Assembly: GCF_031851795.1 (NCBI RefSeq)
Contig: NZ_CP134696.1
Coordinates: 1,197,001-1,261,000, forward strand
Source of the DNA: Pontibacter sp. G13
GTDB taxonomy: Bacteria > Bacteroidota > Bacteroidia > J057
Length of the DNA: 64,000 nt
Reading direction: 5' to 3'
Shown here: piece after piece, positions 44,976 through 53,517 of the stretch
Numbering within the stretch: the stretch's first letter is position 1
How the letters are laid out: each line of letters starts with the position of its first letter
Notes under the pieces: model-generated
The model's database searches: none
What the model was told of the DNA's origin: nothing
What the model saw: only the letters and a program-made list of their open reading frames with translations
Position numbers and translations under genes: made by a program

Positions 44976-45424
44976 GCCTCCCAAATTTCACATACATGAC
45001 CACCATCTTGCTGGGACTTGCTTTCCTGACAGGATGTGGACCTGAGGTTCCTGAGATCGATCCGGTTCCTCACCTAGAAGTGGTTTCCATCACCCCCACC
45101 GACCTACAGGAATTCTCCCAGCCGCTTGAGTTGGTATTGGCCTATCGGGACGAAGATGGGGATTTGGGAAGCACCGATCCGGATGAACATACCTTGCACA
45201 TTCAGGATAGCCGCCTTGAGGACCCCGATACTTACCACATTCCTCCAATTGCACCTGTAGGCTCCGCTGTGAGCATTCAGGGAACATTGGAAATCCCCCT
45301 TCCTGCGCCGTTTCTGTTGGGAAATGGGGCTTCCGAAACCTTCTCCTTCAGGCTCCAGATTCGCGATCAGGCAGGCAACTGGAGTGAGCCGATCTCCACC
45401 CCTCCCATTACCGTCTTCCGCTAA
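44972..45424 (+). CDS. Small lipoprotein (150 aa) of the DUF1501 operon
   Basis: A lipobox (AFLTGC, Cys22) is followed by an Ig-like beta-sandwich (LEVVSITPTDLQEFSQPLELVLAYRDEDGDLGSTDPDE). The DEDGDLG loop looks like a calcium site. The ATG at 44972 overlaps the previous stop by 4 nt, so a longer upstream frame in the antisense-like region is not used. It ends ITVFR, the same five residues as the next gene product. The function is unknown; it is probably a lipid-anchored partner of the giant surface protein 11 nt downstream. Confidence 0.75.
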   Translation: MSLPNFTYMTTILLGLAFLTGCGPEVPEIDPVPHLEVVSITPTDLQEFSQPLELVLAYRDEDGDLGSTDPDEHTLHIQDSRLEDPDTYHIPPIAPVGSAVSIQGTLEIPLPAPFLLGNGASETFSFRLQIRDQAGNWSEPISTPPITVFR

Positions 45425-45435
45425 TCGCTCCTTCC

Positions 45436-48400
45436 ATGGAAATCCGTCTTATTCTGCTCAGCGCGTTATGTATCCTTCCGCTTTGTTCCCGGGCCCAAGG
45501 CACCTACCAGATGGCCAATCTTCAGGTAAGTGATTGTATCGGTACGCTGACTGACTCCGAAGCAGGAGCACTGCCCAATCACTACGACCACAACGAAGAT
45601 TACACCTTCACCATCTGTGTTCCAGGAGCCAGTTCCATCACCATTCAGTTTCTGACCTTTTGCACAGAACTGGATTACGACAGCCTCCGAATTTTTGATG
45701 GTGCCGACCTCAGTGCGCCTCAATTGGGCACAACCTATTCCGGCACTGCTGGTCCGGGCACCTTGACGTCCTCTGGCAATTGCCTCACCCTGAATTTTCA
45801 GACAGATGCGAATGTCACCTGCACAGGATGGGTTGCCAATTGGGAAGCGGAGATCGATACGCCTATTCTCCCCAATCTGCTCCTTCCCTCCCCCACACCA
45901 GTATGTAGCGCCCAGAGCGTGGTGGTCCAGTTCGATCAACCCCTTCCTTGCGACAGCTTGACTTCGGGACATTTTGCCATCTCGGGCCCCTCCATCCCGA
46001 GTGGGATATCGGTTGCCGCCACCAATTGCCTCAATGATAGTGCAACCGAAGCCCTCATTTCCTTCCCAGATGGATTGACCCAAAGCGGATGGTACACGGT
46101 TACGTATACCGGAGCGATCATCGATGCCTGTGGCAATGTCTGGGAGGTAGAGACTTCGGAGGTATTTGCCATCACGGACTGTCCCTTGGAGGTGGATTTG
46201 ACCGCTCCCTCCCTCTATGTATGCGAGGGAAGTTGCGAGACCCTCACAGCTGAAGCCATCGGTGGAGATTTCCTCAACTACCAATACAGTTGGAGTCCCC
46301 CCTTGCCCAACACAGGGACTGTCACTGCATGTCCCAATACCACCACCTTGTACACCGTCACAGTGTCAGATGGAACAGGCGCGACCGCGACGGACACCCT
46401 TACACTCAATGTTCTGCCCGTACCCACTATCCCCGCACAAGGACCTTTCTGCCAGCAAGCTGGTCCCCAAACCCTGACGGCATCGCCTTCTGGGGGTACA
46501 TGGACAGGTCCGGGGATCTTCTCCAATAATTTTTATCCGGATTCGGCGGGGTCAGGACTTCACACCCTGATGTATGTTGGGCCCAATGGATGCCCAACAG
46601 ACATCCAAATTCAGGTGACGCCGATTGATGCGGGACCTCCCGAAGGAACCTGCCCGGGTTCCGCGCCCTTTCAACTAGCAGGACAACTACCGCTTAGTGG
46701 GGGTACATGGACAGGACCCAACGTATCTCCGAGCGGCATATTCACCCCTCCTGCCACTCCGGGGACCTTTACGCTCACCTATACTGCCAATGGCTGTAGC
46801 GATACCCGCGTAGTTGAAGTGGGAACACCTGCTGCGAATGTCCCAGATACCGTTTGCCAATCTGAGCCCCTTTTTGCGTTGCAGGGAAGTCCCAATGGTG
46901 GATTTTGGACAGGCCCAGGGGTCAATGCCGGAGACGGTACCTTCTCCGCTGCATCCGCTGGTCCCGGAGACCATACCCTCAACTATATCCTGAATGGCTG
47001 CCAAACAAGTGTTTCCATCCATGTCAAGAGTATCCTAGTTGGGGGAAATATGGCACTCTGTCCCAGTCAGGCTCCCCTCCAAATTCCAGCAGCATCCCCA
47101 GCAGGCGGAGTCTGGACCAGTTCTGGAGGCGGGATCACAGACCCGATTCTGGGGATATTTGACCCCGGACTCAACGGAGGAAACTACAACGATACACTCA
47201 CCTACACCCTCGATGGATGTACCGCCCAACGGATTGTCTATGTTAGGCAGACCGAAATCCGGCTCCAGCCAGATACCATCGTTTTCTGTCTGGAGGATAC
47301 CGTCCTCCTACTGGATTGGGACCACATCATGCGCACTCCTTGGAATGGTGTGTGGACAGGTCCGGGGATCATCGATCCTGACTTTCCGGGAGAATTCTCC
47401 GCATTGGCAGCTGGGAGAGGAATTCATACACTGGTCTACACCGCCAATGAATGTGTCGATTCCATGACCATCATCGTTTCGGAATCTACCCTCGCATCCG
47501 ATACCACCGTATGTCGATTAGCCGATCCATTCCTATTGGCAACTTCCGAACCGGGAGGATTTTGGATAGGGGCGGGAATTACCGATGGCTTTCTTGGGGA
47601 ATTCGACCCAGGGGTTTCAGGTGCAGGTGTATTCACCATTCAATACCAAACCCCTAGTGGTTGCCTTGATACCATGATGATCACCGTCGAGGAACCCGCC
47701 CAAGTAGAGATCACCGGATTAGACCCCACATACTGCTACCGAGATTCGAGCATTGAATTGCAAGGAACTCCATCAGGGGGGACGTGGGATGGCCCCGGCG
47801 TCTCCAATGGGTTCTTCAATCCAGTGGTGGCCGGCGCAGGCGGTCCTTGGATTATTTCATATACTTACGGAAGTGGGAGTTGCGCCCAGACTGCATTCGC
47901 AGCGACAGAAGTACTGACGCCACTGGAAGTCAGTTTGCAAAGCACCAAAGATTCGGTCTGCGCGGGAGACTTCATACGGTTGGAGGCCCAAGGAAGCGGT
48001 GGTCAAATCCTCCAATATGACTTCGCGTGGAATGCAGGACTTGGAGGCGGCACCCAACACATCGTGGCCCCAGATTCGACCCTCACCTACCAAGTGACCC
48101 TATCGGATGGATGCTCCGATCCCGCTGTCGCGACCCAATCGATCAAGGTCTACCCCGCATTTACGCTGGCATTTGTCCCACAGGACTCGATCTGTGCTGG
48201 CGAATCCGGTATTGCCGTAGCACAGGCTTCGGGGCCCAATTCCTATGTCTATGAATGGGAAGTCGAGCCACCAGTCTTTGGCGACACCTTGCGTGCCCCC
48301 ACCGGATTTGGCTATCGAGTAATTGCGACAGATGTCTTCACAGGCTGCCAACTGATTGGAGAGACCAGCATCCCCAGATTTCCCTTTGTACTGGCAGATG

Positions 48401-48948
48401 CGCTCCCCAATCCCAACGACACCTGTCAAGTCATCAGCAATCCCGTGATTAGTTGGATCGACAGGTCCACTGGAGGCAATATGGGGATCTGGGACTTTGG
48501 GGATGGCACGACGCAGCCCTATGACCCCGCCGAATCCCCCGCGCATACCTACCCCGGTATCGGTAGCTACCTGACGACACTGATCATGTCGTACGATGGG
48601 CATTGTCCAGACACCTTCCAGACGACCGTGTGCATCATGCCCGAGCAGGCTTCTCTGTGGATTCCGACTGCATTTTCACCCAATGGAGATGGAGAGAATG
48701 AGCTCTTCCACATCGTGAGTGAGGGCATCACGGAGTTTGAGATGCATATCTTCAACCAGTGGGGCAGGGAGATCTTCTACACCCAAGATTGGGAGTTCCA
48801 GTGGGACGGAAATAATGCGCAAGGCTGGCCGATTCCGGAAGGCGTGTATGTCTACCGCATGGAAGGTAGGATCTTTGACAAAAACTCCGCAGGGAGGTAT
48901 GTCGAACTTCCCTTCCAGCGGAGTGGGACCATCACGGTTTTTCGATAG
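45436..48948 (+). CDS. Giant T9SS surface protein: CUB domain, seven GGxWTGPG repeats, CHU_C
   Basis: 1,170 residues. A signal peptide (MEIRLILLSALCILPLCSRA) precedes a CUB domain (about 30-140: ITIQFLTFCTELDYDSLRIFDGADLSAPQLG). After a beta-rich spacer there are seven repeats of about 70-80 residues with the core SGGTWTGPGV...G.F.P..AG.G.HTLTY...GC (about 350-830). Then come two PKD-like modules (NMGIWDFGDGTTQPYDP) and a gliding-motility-type C-terminal domain (PTAFSPNGDGENELFHI ... EGVYVYRMEG ... SGTITVFR), the type B sorting signal. It is the last gene of the operon, so the lipoproteins and DUF1501 protein probably work with it at the cell surface. Confidence 0.9.
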   Translation: MEIRLILLSALCILPLCSRAQGTYQMANLQVSDCIGTLTDSEAGALPNHYDHNEDYTFTICVPGASSITIQFLTFCTELDYDSLRIFDGADLSAPQLGTTYSGTAGPGTLTSSGNCLTLNFQTDANVTCTGWVANWEAEIDTPILPNLLLPSPTPVCSAQSVVVQFDQPLPCDSLTSGHFAISGPSIPSGISVAATNCLNDSATEALISFPDGLTQSGWYTVTYTGAIIDACGNVWEVETSEVFAITDCPLEVDLTAPSLYVCEGSCETLTAEAIGGDFLNYQYSWSPPLPNTGTVTACPNTTTLYTVTVSDGTGATATDTLTLNVLPVPTIPAQGPFCQQAGPQTLTASPSGGTWTGPGIFSNNFYPDSAGSGLHTLMYVGPNGCPTDIQIQVTPIDAGPPEGTCPGSAPFQLAGQLPLSGGTWTGPNVSPSGIFTPPATPGTFTLTYTANGCSDTRVVEVGTPAANVPDTVCQSEPLFALQGSPNGGFWTGPGVNAGDGTFSAASAGPGDHTLNYILNGCQTSVSIHVKSILVGGNMALCPSQAPLQIPAASPAGGVWTSSGGGITDPILGIFDPGLNGGNYNDTLTYTLDGCTAQRIVYVRQTEIRLQPDTIVFCLEDTVLLLDWDHIMRTPWNGVWTGPGIIDPDFPGEFSALAAGRGIHTLVYTANECVDSMTIIVSESTLASDTTVCRLADPFLLATSEPGGFWIGAGITDGFLGEFDPGVSGAGVFTIQYQTPSGCLDTMMITVEEPAQVEITGLDPTYCYRDSSIELQGTPSGGTWDGPGVSNGFFNPVVAGAGGPWIISYTYGSGSCAQTAFAATEVLTPLEVSLQSTKDSVCAGDFIRLEAQGSGGQILQYDFAWNAGLGGGTQHIVAPDSTLTYQVTLSDGCSDPAVATQSIKVYPAFTLAFVPQDSICAGESGIAVAQASGPNSYVYEWEVEPPVFGDTLRAPTGFGYRVIATDVFTGCQLIGETSIPRFPFVLADALPNPNDTCQVISNPVISWIDRSTGGNMGIWDFGDGTTQPYDPAESPAHTYPGIGSYLTTLIMSYDGHCPDTFQTTVCIMPEQASLWIPTAFSPNGDGENELFHIVSEGITEFEMHIFNQWGREIFYTQDWEFQWDGNNAQGWPIPEGVYVYRMEGRIFDKNSAGRYVELPFQRSGTITVFR

Positions 48949-49072
48949 AATTATATCCGGAGATCGCCATAAGCCCCATAATTTTTCACCAACCTTTCGA
49001 TTCCGCACATTTCAAAAAGCACAGATTGCAAAAAAGTTCTATATTTCGGCAAATAACGTAAGTTTACCTTTC

Positions 49073-49576
49073 ATGTCGAACGTGTTCACCTTTTCGTTGG
49101 AGGGCTGGGAAGAAACAGAAACCGGCCTTCTGGTGGCTGAGTCTGAACAATGGGTCCTGATCCAGAGCATGCCGATGGATTACTTGATCGATGGATACAA
49201 ACTGATCAAGAAATCCGAAATCTACTCCCAAGATCAAGGGGCCGAGGAAGAACGAATAGCCAAAGTGCTCTCCCTACGCGGGATCGAGCCCAAAATGCCC
49301 GAAGGATTTGAGTTCGGGAATGCGCAAAGCATGCTGACCTGGATCGAGGCGAAATACGACCTGTTCCAGTTTCAGGATTTGGAGGAGGATACCCTACAGA
49401 TCGGGCGGATGTATGATGTGGTGGACGGCGAGATGCTGACCATTGACTACATAGATGCCGATGGCCAGATTGAATCCCCCTATGACTATGAATTTGTCCT
49501 TCGACAGATCCGGGTGATCACGTTCGGAACGGACTACTTGGACGGTGTCAACCTGCTTCGCCAAAATCAGGATTGA
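49073..49576 (+). CDS. Hypothetical acidic protein (167 aa)
   Basis: MSNVFTFSLEGWEETETGLLVAESEQWVLIQSMPMDYLIDGYKLIKKSEI is followed by a Glu- and Asp-rich region. There is no signal peptide or membrane helix. The pattern suggests a small beta-rich cytoplasmic protein; I do not recognise the family. The ATG at 49073 is chosen because the longer frame overlaps the end of the giant surface gene and has no sensible content. The promoter is not obvious. Confidence 0.68.
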   Translation: MSNVFTFSLEGWEETETGLLVAESEQWVLIQSMPMDYLIDGYKLIKKSEIYSQDQGAEEERIAKVLSLRGIEPKMPEGFEFGNAQSMLTWIEAKYDLFQFQDLEEDTLQIGRMYDVVDGEMLTIDYIDADGQIESPYDYEFVLRQIRVITFGTDYLDGVNLLRQNQD

Positions 49577-49603
49577 CCACATACTGCTGACTACTGAAGA
49601 GTG

Positions 49604-49638
49604 AAGGGGCTGTCTCAATCTGAGATGGCCCCTTGTTT
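49604..49638 (+). terminator. Intrinsic terminator after the small acidic protein
   Basis: AAGGGGC(tg)TCTCA (49604-49617) pairs with TGAGA(t)GGCCCCTT (49621-49634) and is followed by GTTTGT. Confidence 0.7.
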
Positions 49639-49650
49639 GTTGGAGGATGA

Positions 49651-49874
49651 TCTGGGCGTATCCCGGCGATCTGACAACCATACCTCCCCTGTGATCCATG
49701 ACGCCGGGCCGGGCTGATCCATGGGTTCGCGGTGCTCCGTCCTCCTCATATTTTCCCGCTGAGTGCAGCTCCCCTCCTCCCAATTCGGGGACCTGAGCAT
49801 CCATGCTCCTGCGACGGACTGCTCGTGAACTCGCACCATTCCCATCCCTTACGCCGCGCAACCAGCCGCACCTC
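49651..49874 (+). repeat. Dispersed intergenic repeat, copy D
   Basis: It begins CTGGGCGTATCCCGGCG and has the partner arm CGCCGGGCCGGGCTG about 45 nt later, then GGGTTCGCGGTGCTCCGTCC and finally CATTCCCATCCCTTACGCC and CAGCCGCACC. It is the most complete copy in plus orientation. It fills the 412-bp gap before the VOC gene; the remainder (49875-49988) holds no gene. Confidence 0.75.
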
Positions 49875-49988
49875 TCCATCAAGTCCGAGTCTCCCCACAA
49901 TCGGATTGGAAAGCCAAGGCTGAGTCGCTACATTCTAGGTTGAAGGTCCTCTACTTCAGAGGATACCACCCTCAACTCAAGATCATTT

Positions 49989-50405
49989 ATGAAACGTGTC
50001 ACAGGAATCGGAGGCGTCTTCTTCAAATGCCAAGACCCCGACCGAATGAAGGATTGGTATCGCGATCATCTGGGTTTTAATACCGACAAATACGGAACCA
50101 CCTTCGTATGGCATGAACTCGGCCGGCCCAATGACAAAGCATATACCCAATGGAGCCCGTTTGACGCCAAGACGACGTATTTTCAGCCGTCTGAAAAGCA
50201 ATTTATGCTCAACTATCGTGTGGCGGATCTGGAAGGGCTCCTCAAGGTACTGAAGGAGGAAGGCGTGGAAATCGTGGGAGAGATGCAAACTTTCGACTAC
50301 GGAAAATTTGCGCACATCATGGACCCCGAAGGCAACAAAATTGAGTTGTGGGAGCCCGTAGATCAAGTTTTCACCGATTCCGAAGATACGCGAACAACAC
50401 ACTAG
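49989..50405 (+). CDS. VOC-family protein (glyoxalase/dioxygenase-like)
   Basis: 138 residues with the two beta-alpha-beta-beta-beta modules of the vicinal-oxygen-chelate fold. MKRVTGIGGVFFKCQDPDRMKDWYRDHLGF is a typical first module and FDYGKFAHIMDPEGNKIELWEP the standard last one, where the Glu in IELWEP is a metal ligand. The specific reaction cannot be told. The gene is single. Confidence 0.9.
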   Translation: MKRVTGIGGVFFKCQDPDRMKDWYRDHLGFNTDKYGTTFVWHELGRPNDKAYTQWSPFDAKTTYFQPSEKQFMLNYRVADLEGLLKVLKEEGVEIVGEMQTFDYGKFAHIMDPEGNKIELWEPVDQVFTDSEDTRTTH

Positions 50406-50428
50406 TAGCGTAATTTCGCATTTTTCAT

Positions 50429-50436
50429 TATATTTG
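50429..50436 (+). promoter_or_regulatory. Possible -7 box of the thiolase gene
   Basis: TATATTTG matches TAnnTTTG exactly, 48 bp before the thiolase start. The -33 element is weak (no TTTG at the expected distance), so this is only suggestive. Confidence 0.35.
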
Positions 50437-50484
50437 AAGATCATATCCTGATCTTTCAGTAGACCATTCTTTTAACATCAAAAG

Positions 50485-51663
50485 ATGAAGGAAGTATATA
50501 TCGTATCGGCTGTCCGTACTCCGATCGGAAGTTTCGGCGGCATCCTCTCTGGGATTTCCGCGACCCAATTGGGCGCAAAAGCCATCAAAGGCGCACTTGA
50601 GCGTGCGGGGGTAGCAGCCTCCGAAGTTCAGGAAGTCTTCATGGGCAATGTGGTTTCTGCCAACTTGGGACAGGCTCCGGCCCGTCAGGCAGCAATCTTT
50701 GCGGGAATCGGCAACAACGTTCCCTGTACCACAGTGAACAAGGTATGCGCTTCCGGTGCGAAGTCTATCATGTTCGGCGCCCAAAGCATCATGCTGGGTC
50801 AAAACGACCTCGTAGTTGCCGGTGGCATGGAGAACATGTCCCAAATCCCCTACTACGTACCCAAAGCTCGTTTCGGCTACAAATACGGCGACGCCGCCTT
50901 GATCGACGGATTGGCGAAAGACGGCCTGACTGATGTCTACAATCAGCAGGCAATGGGCATCTGTGCCGATGCCACCGCTGCCAAGTACAACATCAGCCGT
51001 GAAGAGCAAGACGAATTCGCCATACTCTCCTATACACGCTCCGCTGCTTCCACCGAAGCCGGCAAATTCGGACAGGAGATTATCCCCGTTGAGATTCCTC
51101 AGCGCAAGGGAGATCCCCTCATCGTAGGTGAAGACGAGGAATTCAAGAAGGTGAAGTTCGAAAAGATCCCAGCCCTTCGTCCAGCATTCTCCAAAGACGG
51201 TACCGTGACCGCGGCCAATGCCTCCACCATCAATGATGGAGCCTCTGCCCTGATCCTCGCCAGCAAGGAGAAAGTCGAAGAACTCGGTCTCAAGCCGATC
51301 GCCAAGATCTTGTCCTTTGCAGATGCAGCTCAAGAGCCTGAGTGGTTCACCACGGCTCCTACGATCGCTGCACCATTGGCCCTCAAACGTGCCAACTTGA
51401 CCTTGGACGATGTGGACTTCTTCGAAGTGAACGAGGCGTTTGCGGTCGTTACCTTGGCCTTTAACAAGGTACTAGGGGTAGACGTGAACAAAGTGAATAT
51501 CCACGGCGGCTCGGTATCTCTGGGTCACCCATTGGGTGCTTCTGGCGCTCGGATCATCACAACCCTCAACGGTGTCCTCCAACAAAACGAAGGTGAAATC
51601 GGCCTCGCAGCAATCTGCAACGGTGGCGGAGGGGCGTCGGCGATGGTCCTCCAAAAACTGTAA
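50485..51663 (+). CDS. Acetyl-CoA acetyltransferase (thiolase)
   Basis: 392 residues, the family's normal length. The nucleophile is Cys88 in NKVCASGAKS. Later catalytic parts are NEAFAVV, GHPLGASGARI and the final CNGGGGASAMV, with the second Cys. It should catalyse the reversible condensation or thiolysis of acetyl-CoA and acetoacetyl-CoA; longer chain lengths cannot be excluded. No beta-oxidation genes flank it. Tandem terminator-bearing repeats follow directly. Confidence 0.95.
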   Translation: MKEVYIVSAVRTPIGSFGGILSGISATQLGAKAIKGALERAGVAASEVQEVFMGNVVSANLGQAPARQAAIFAGIGNNVPCTTVNKVCASGAKSIMFGAQSIMLGQNDLVVAGGMENMSQIPYYVPKARFGYKYGDAALIDGLAKDGLTDVYNQQAMGICADATAAKYNISREEQDEFAILSYTRSAASTEAGKFGQEIIPVEIPQRKGDPLIVGEDEEFKKVKFEKIPALRPAFSKDGTVTAANASTINDGASALILASKEKVEELGLKPIAKILSFADAAQEPEWFTTAPTIAAPLALKRANLTLDDVDFFEVNEAFAVVTLAFNKVLGVDVNKVNIHGGSVSLGHPLGASGARIITTLNGVLQQNEGEIGLAAICNGGGGASAMVLQKL

Positions 51664-51709
51664 TCGACGTATTTAGCTTGATCTCTTGCACGGATACGTC
51701 GTCTGGAAA

Positions 51710-51835
51710 TCTTCACTTGGAACACCAAGCTCAGATTTCCTTCCTTGTCTCCGCACAAGATCTCGGCGCTAAATCCGCCGATTGGACTGAAGGCTTCGCG
51801 CGGTTCTCGTCATCCGATGGGTACCGCGCTTTTTT
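51710..51835 (+). ncRNA. Candidate small RNA 1 (first of twin units) with terminator
   Basis: A core from 51710 to 51784 is identical over 75 bp to 51913-51987. It contains two potential hairpins (CTTGG-aaca-CCAAG; CGGCG-ctaaatc-CGCCG). A terminator stem GCGCGGT/ACCGCGC (51798-51804, 51823-51829) and TTTTTT end the unit. The sequence around the core has diverged between copies, which suggests selection on the core. No exact promoter match was found. It could instead be just a duplicated thiolase terminator region. Confidence 0.4.
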
Positions 51836-51912
51836 GCTCCGGAGCTGATTTCACAAAACTGTCTAATCGACGCAGGGCGCTTGAACGCTCTCACCGATAC
51901 GGCAGCGGGAAT

Positions 51913-52040
51913 TCTTCACTTGGAACACCAAGCTCAGATTTCCTTCCTTGTCTCCGCACAAGATCTCGGCGCTAAATCCGCCGATTGAGATTGATGCTTC
52001 GCGCGGTTTTCATCATCCGATGGGTACCGCGCATTTTTTT
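51913..52040 (+). ncRNA. Candidate small RNA 2 (second of twin units) with terminator
   Basis: The same 75-bp core (51913-51987) with the same hairpins. It ends in GCGCGGT (52001-52007)/ACCGCGC (52026-52032), then A and seven Ts. The period between the two units is 203 bp, measured from the TAATCGACG that begins each (51661 and 51864). Confidence 0.4.
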
Positions 52041-52054
52041 GCTCCAGAGCCCGA

Positions 52055-52487
52055 GGGAATGTTTAGAAAAGTGTGTCAACTGCTCCTGAACGTGTTGGGC
52101 TTGGAAATAACCCTATGGAAAGCTTCCACTCCCCTAAAAGCCCGGATCTGATCCCCATCGACGACAGATCCGGGCTTTCCTATGTAGCATGGTCGGGCAT
52201 TGGAAATAGCGGTCTTTGATCTGTCGTCCCTACAGGACTTGCAACTTGGTGGGCGGGAGCCGGATTTCGCACGGGCTGGTGCACTGGCCAAAAGGGTGCT
52301 GGGCCGACCACACATGCCCCCGTGGCGAGTTCCCAGAATGCCGATCACGCTCGGGGAGATTCCGGATATGGCTCCATGCGAGGGCCGTGGCCTATGCCAT
52401 TCCGGAATGACGCGGTTGATTGGGCGGGAGCCGGATTACGCTCGGGCCGGCCCACCGGCCGAAATCCGCCTCAGCCCATTTGAAATG
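52055..52487 (+). repeat. Direct repeat, left copy, flanking the RHS-toxin island
   Basis: It begins GGGAATGTTTAGAAAAGTGTG and ends CCCATTTGAAATGTGCGG. Long blocks are identical to 54525-54957, such as the region from TGTAGCATGGTCGGGCATTG to GGTGGGCGGGAGCCGGATT. It contains a perfect 14-bp hairpin, AAAGCCCGGATCTG (52137-52150) with CAGATCCGGGCTTT (52165-52178). GGGCGGGAGCCGGATT occurs twice inside the unit, so it has internal sub-repeats. Confidence 0.85.
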
Positions 52488-52711
52488 TGCGGCTGGCCTG
52501 CGGCGGCGATAGGGATGGGAGGGGCGAGCCGTCAGGCGAGGTCCGAGGGCTCCGGCATTTGATGGGAGCATGCTGAAATCCGGGATTTTTCATAAGGCCG
52601 AGCGGCAGATCCCGAGGACGGGAGCGCTAGCGGACTCCCGGAACAGCCCGGCCCGGCGACTGATTTGCCGAGGGAGGAATTCATGCCCAGCTCGCCGGGA
52701 TCGCCCAGATC
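52487..52711 (-). repeat. Dispersed intergenic repeat, copy E (minus orientation)
   Basis: Read on the minus strand: CTGGGCGATCCCGGCGAGCTG, then TCGCCGGGCCGGGCTG, GGGAG-tccgctagcg-CTCCCGTCCTCGG, then CTCGGACCTCGCCTGACGGC and CCATCCCTATCGCC. It directly follows the left direct repeat and overlaps the open frame in front of the RHS homology, which therefore starts inside non-coding repeat sequence. Confidence 0.75.
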
Positions 52712-53433
52712 ACCTTGAACCTCCAACATCGGATGATTTTCCGGAGGGATTCGACAATTGCAATTGCGACTATATCGAGGTGCTCGTGGCCGCGGAATAC
52801 GAACTGTACGGCTCCAAACGGCTGGGCAACTGGCTGGGCAGGCGCTTCCTGACGGGGCGCTACTTCGACAAGGCCACAGCCACCTATGGCCAGTCATTCG
52901 ACTTCCCGAAGGGATACCATCCGGATCGGAGCAACCCGACCGCTCCCGAGGCGACTGCGTATGGAGGGCCACTCTCGGCGGGGACCTTCTCGCTCGGTCA
53001 CAAGCGGTTCGAGGGCACCAACCACCTCGGAAATGTCCTCTCGGTCTTCTCCGACCGGAAGCTGCAGATCCCCGCTACGGGCATGCAGTATGTGGATGGG
53101 TATACGGCGGAGGTCTATGCGTACAATGATTACTATCGCACGGGTCGAAGAAGGGCTGCTTGTGGGGATGAGGTGGCGTCGCCCTTCGGGATGCTGATGC
53201 CGGGTAGAAATGGGCAAAGGGATGGGTATCGGTATGGGTTCCAGGGGCAAGAGGAGGATCAAGAAACAGGTCTTGTCAATTATGAGTATCGTATGCATAA
53301 TCCGAGGCTAGGCCGGTTCTTTGCTGTAGATCCATTGGCTGCAAAATATTCCTATAATTCACCTTATGCGTTTGCTGAAAACCGAGTAATTGATGGAATT
53401 GAATTAGAAGGTGCAGAATGGAAGCCCAAATAA
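52570..53433 (+). CDS. RHS repeat-associated core fragment, 5'-truncated, ends at in-frame stop
   Basis: True RHS homology begins only near 52765 (YIEVLVAAEYELYGSKRLGN); the first about 65 codons run through repeat copy E, so the real N-terminus of the ancestral Rhs protein is missing. Visible parts: RHS strands (KRFEGTNHLGNVLSVFSDRK), PFGMLMPGRN, and the core RYGFQGQEEDQETGLVNYEYRMHNPRLGRFFAVDPLA, followed by YSYNSPYAFAENRVIDGIELEGAEW, the conserved junction at which Rhs C-terminal toxins begin. It ends at TAA 53431-53433; translation in the same frame continues open to the toxin stop. This is an orphan, probably silent, toxin-tip module rather than a complete Rhs protein. Confidence 0.8.
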   Translation: MLKSGIFHKAERQIPRTGALADSRNSPARRLICRGRNSCPARRDRPDHLEPPTSDDFPEGFDNCNCDYIEVLVAAEYELYGSKRLGNWLGRRFLTGRYFDKATATYGQSFDFPKGYHPDRSNPTAPEATAYGGPLSAGTFSLGHKRFEGTNHLGNVLSVFSDRKLQIPATGMQYVDGYTAEVYAYNDYYRTGRRRAACGDEVASPFGMLMPGRNGQRDGYRYGFQGQEEDQETGLVNYEYRMHNPRLGRFFAVDPLAAKYSYNSPYAFAENRVIDGIELEGAEWKPK

Positions 53434-53517
53434 AAATGGACTGATGTTATTGAAAATTCAGGTCGAGGCGCATCTTTAATTAAAAAGTTAAAAGCAGATG
53501 GTGTTTATAAGGAAGGG

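Noticed and set aside
52200-52562. Open frame beginning MEIAVFDLSSLQDLQL in the left direct repeat, with a shorter version at 54667-54876 in the right copy
   Set aside because: The frame is shared only where the repeat DNA is identical; it is broken in the right copy and runs into repeat copy E. It shows no coding signature of its own.
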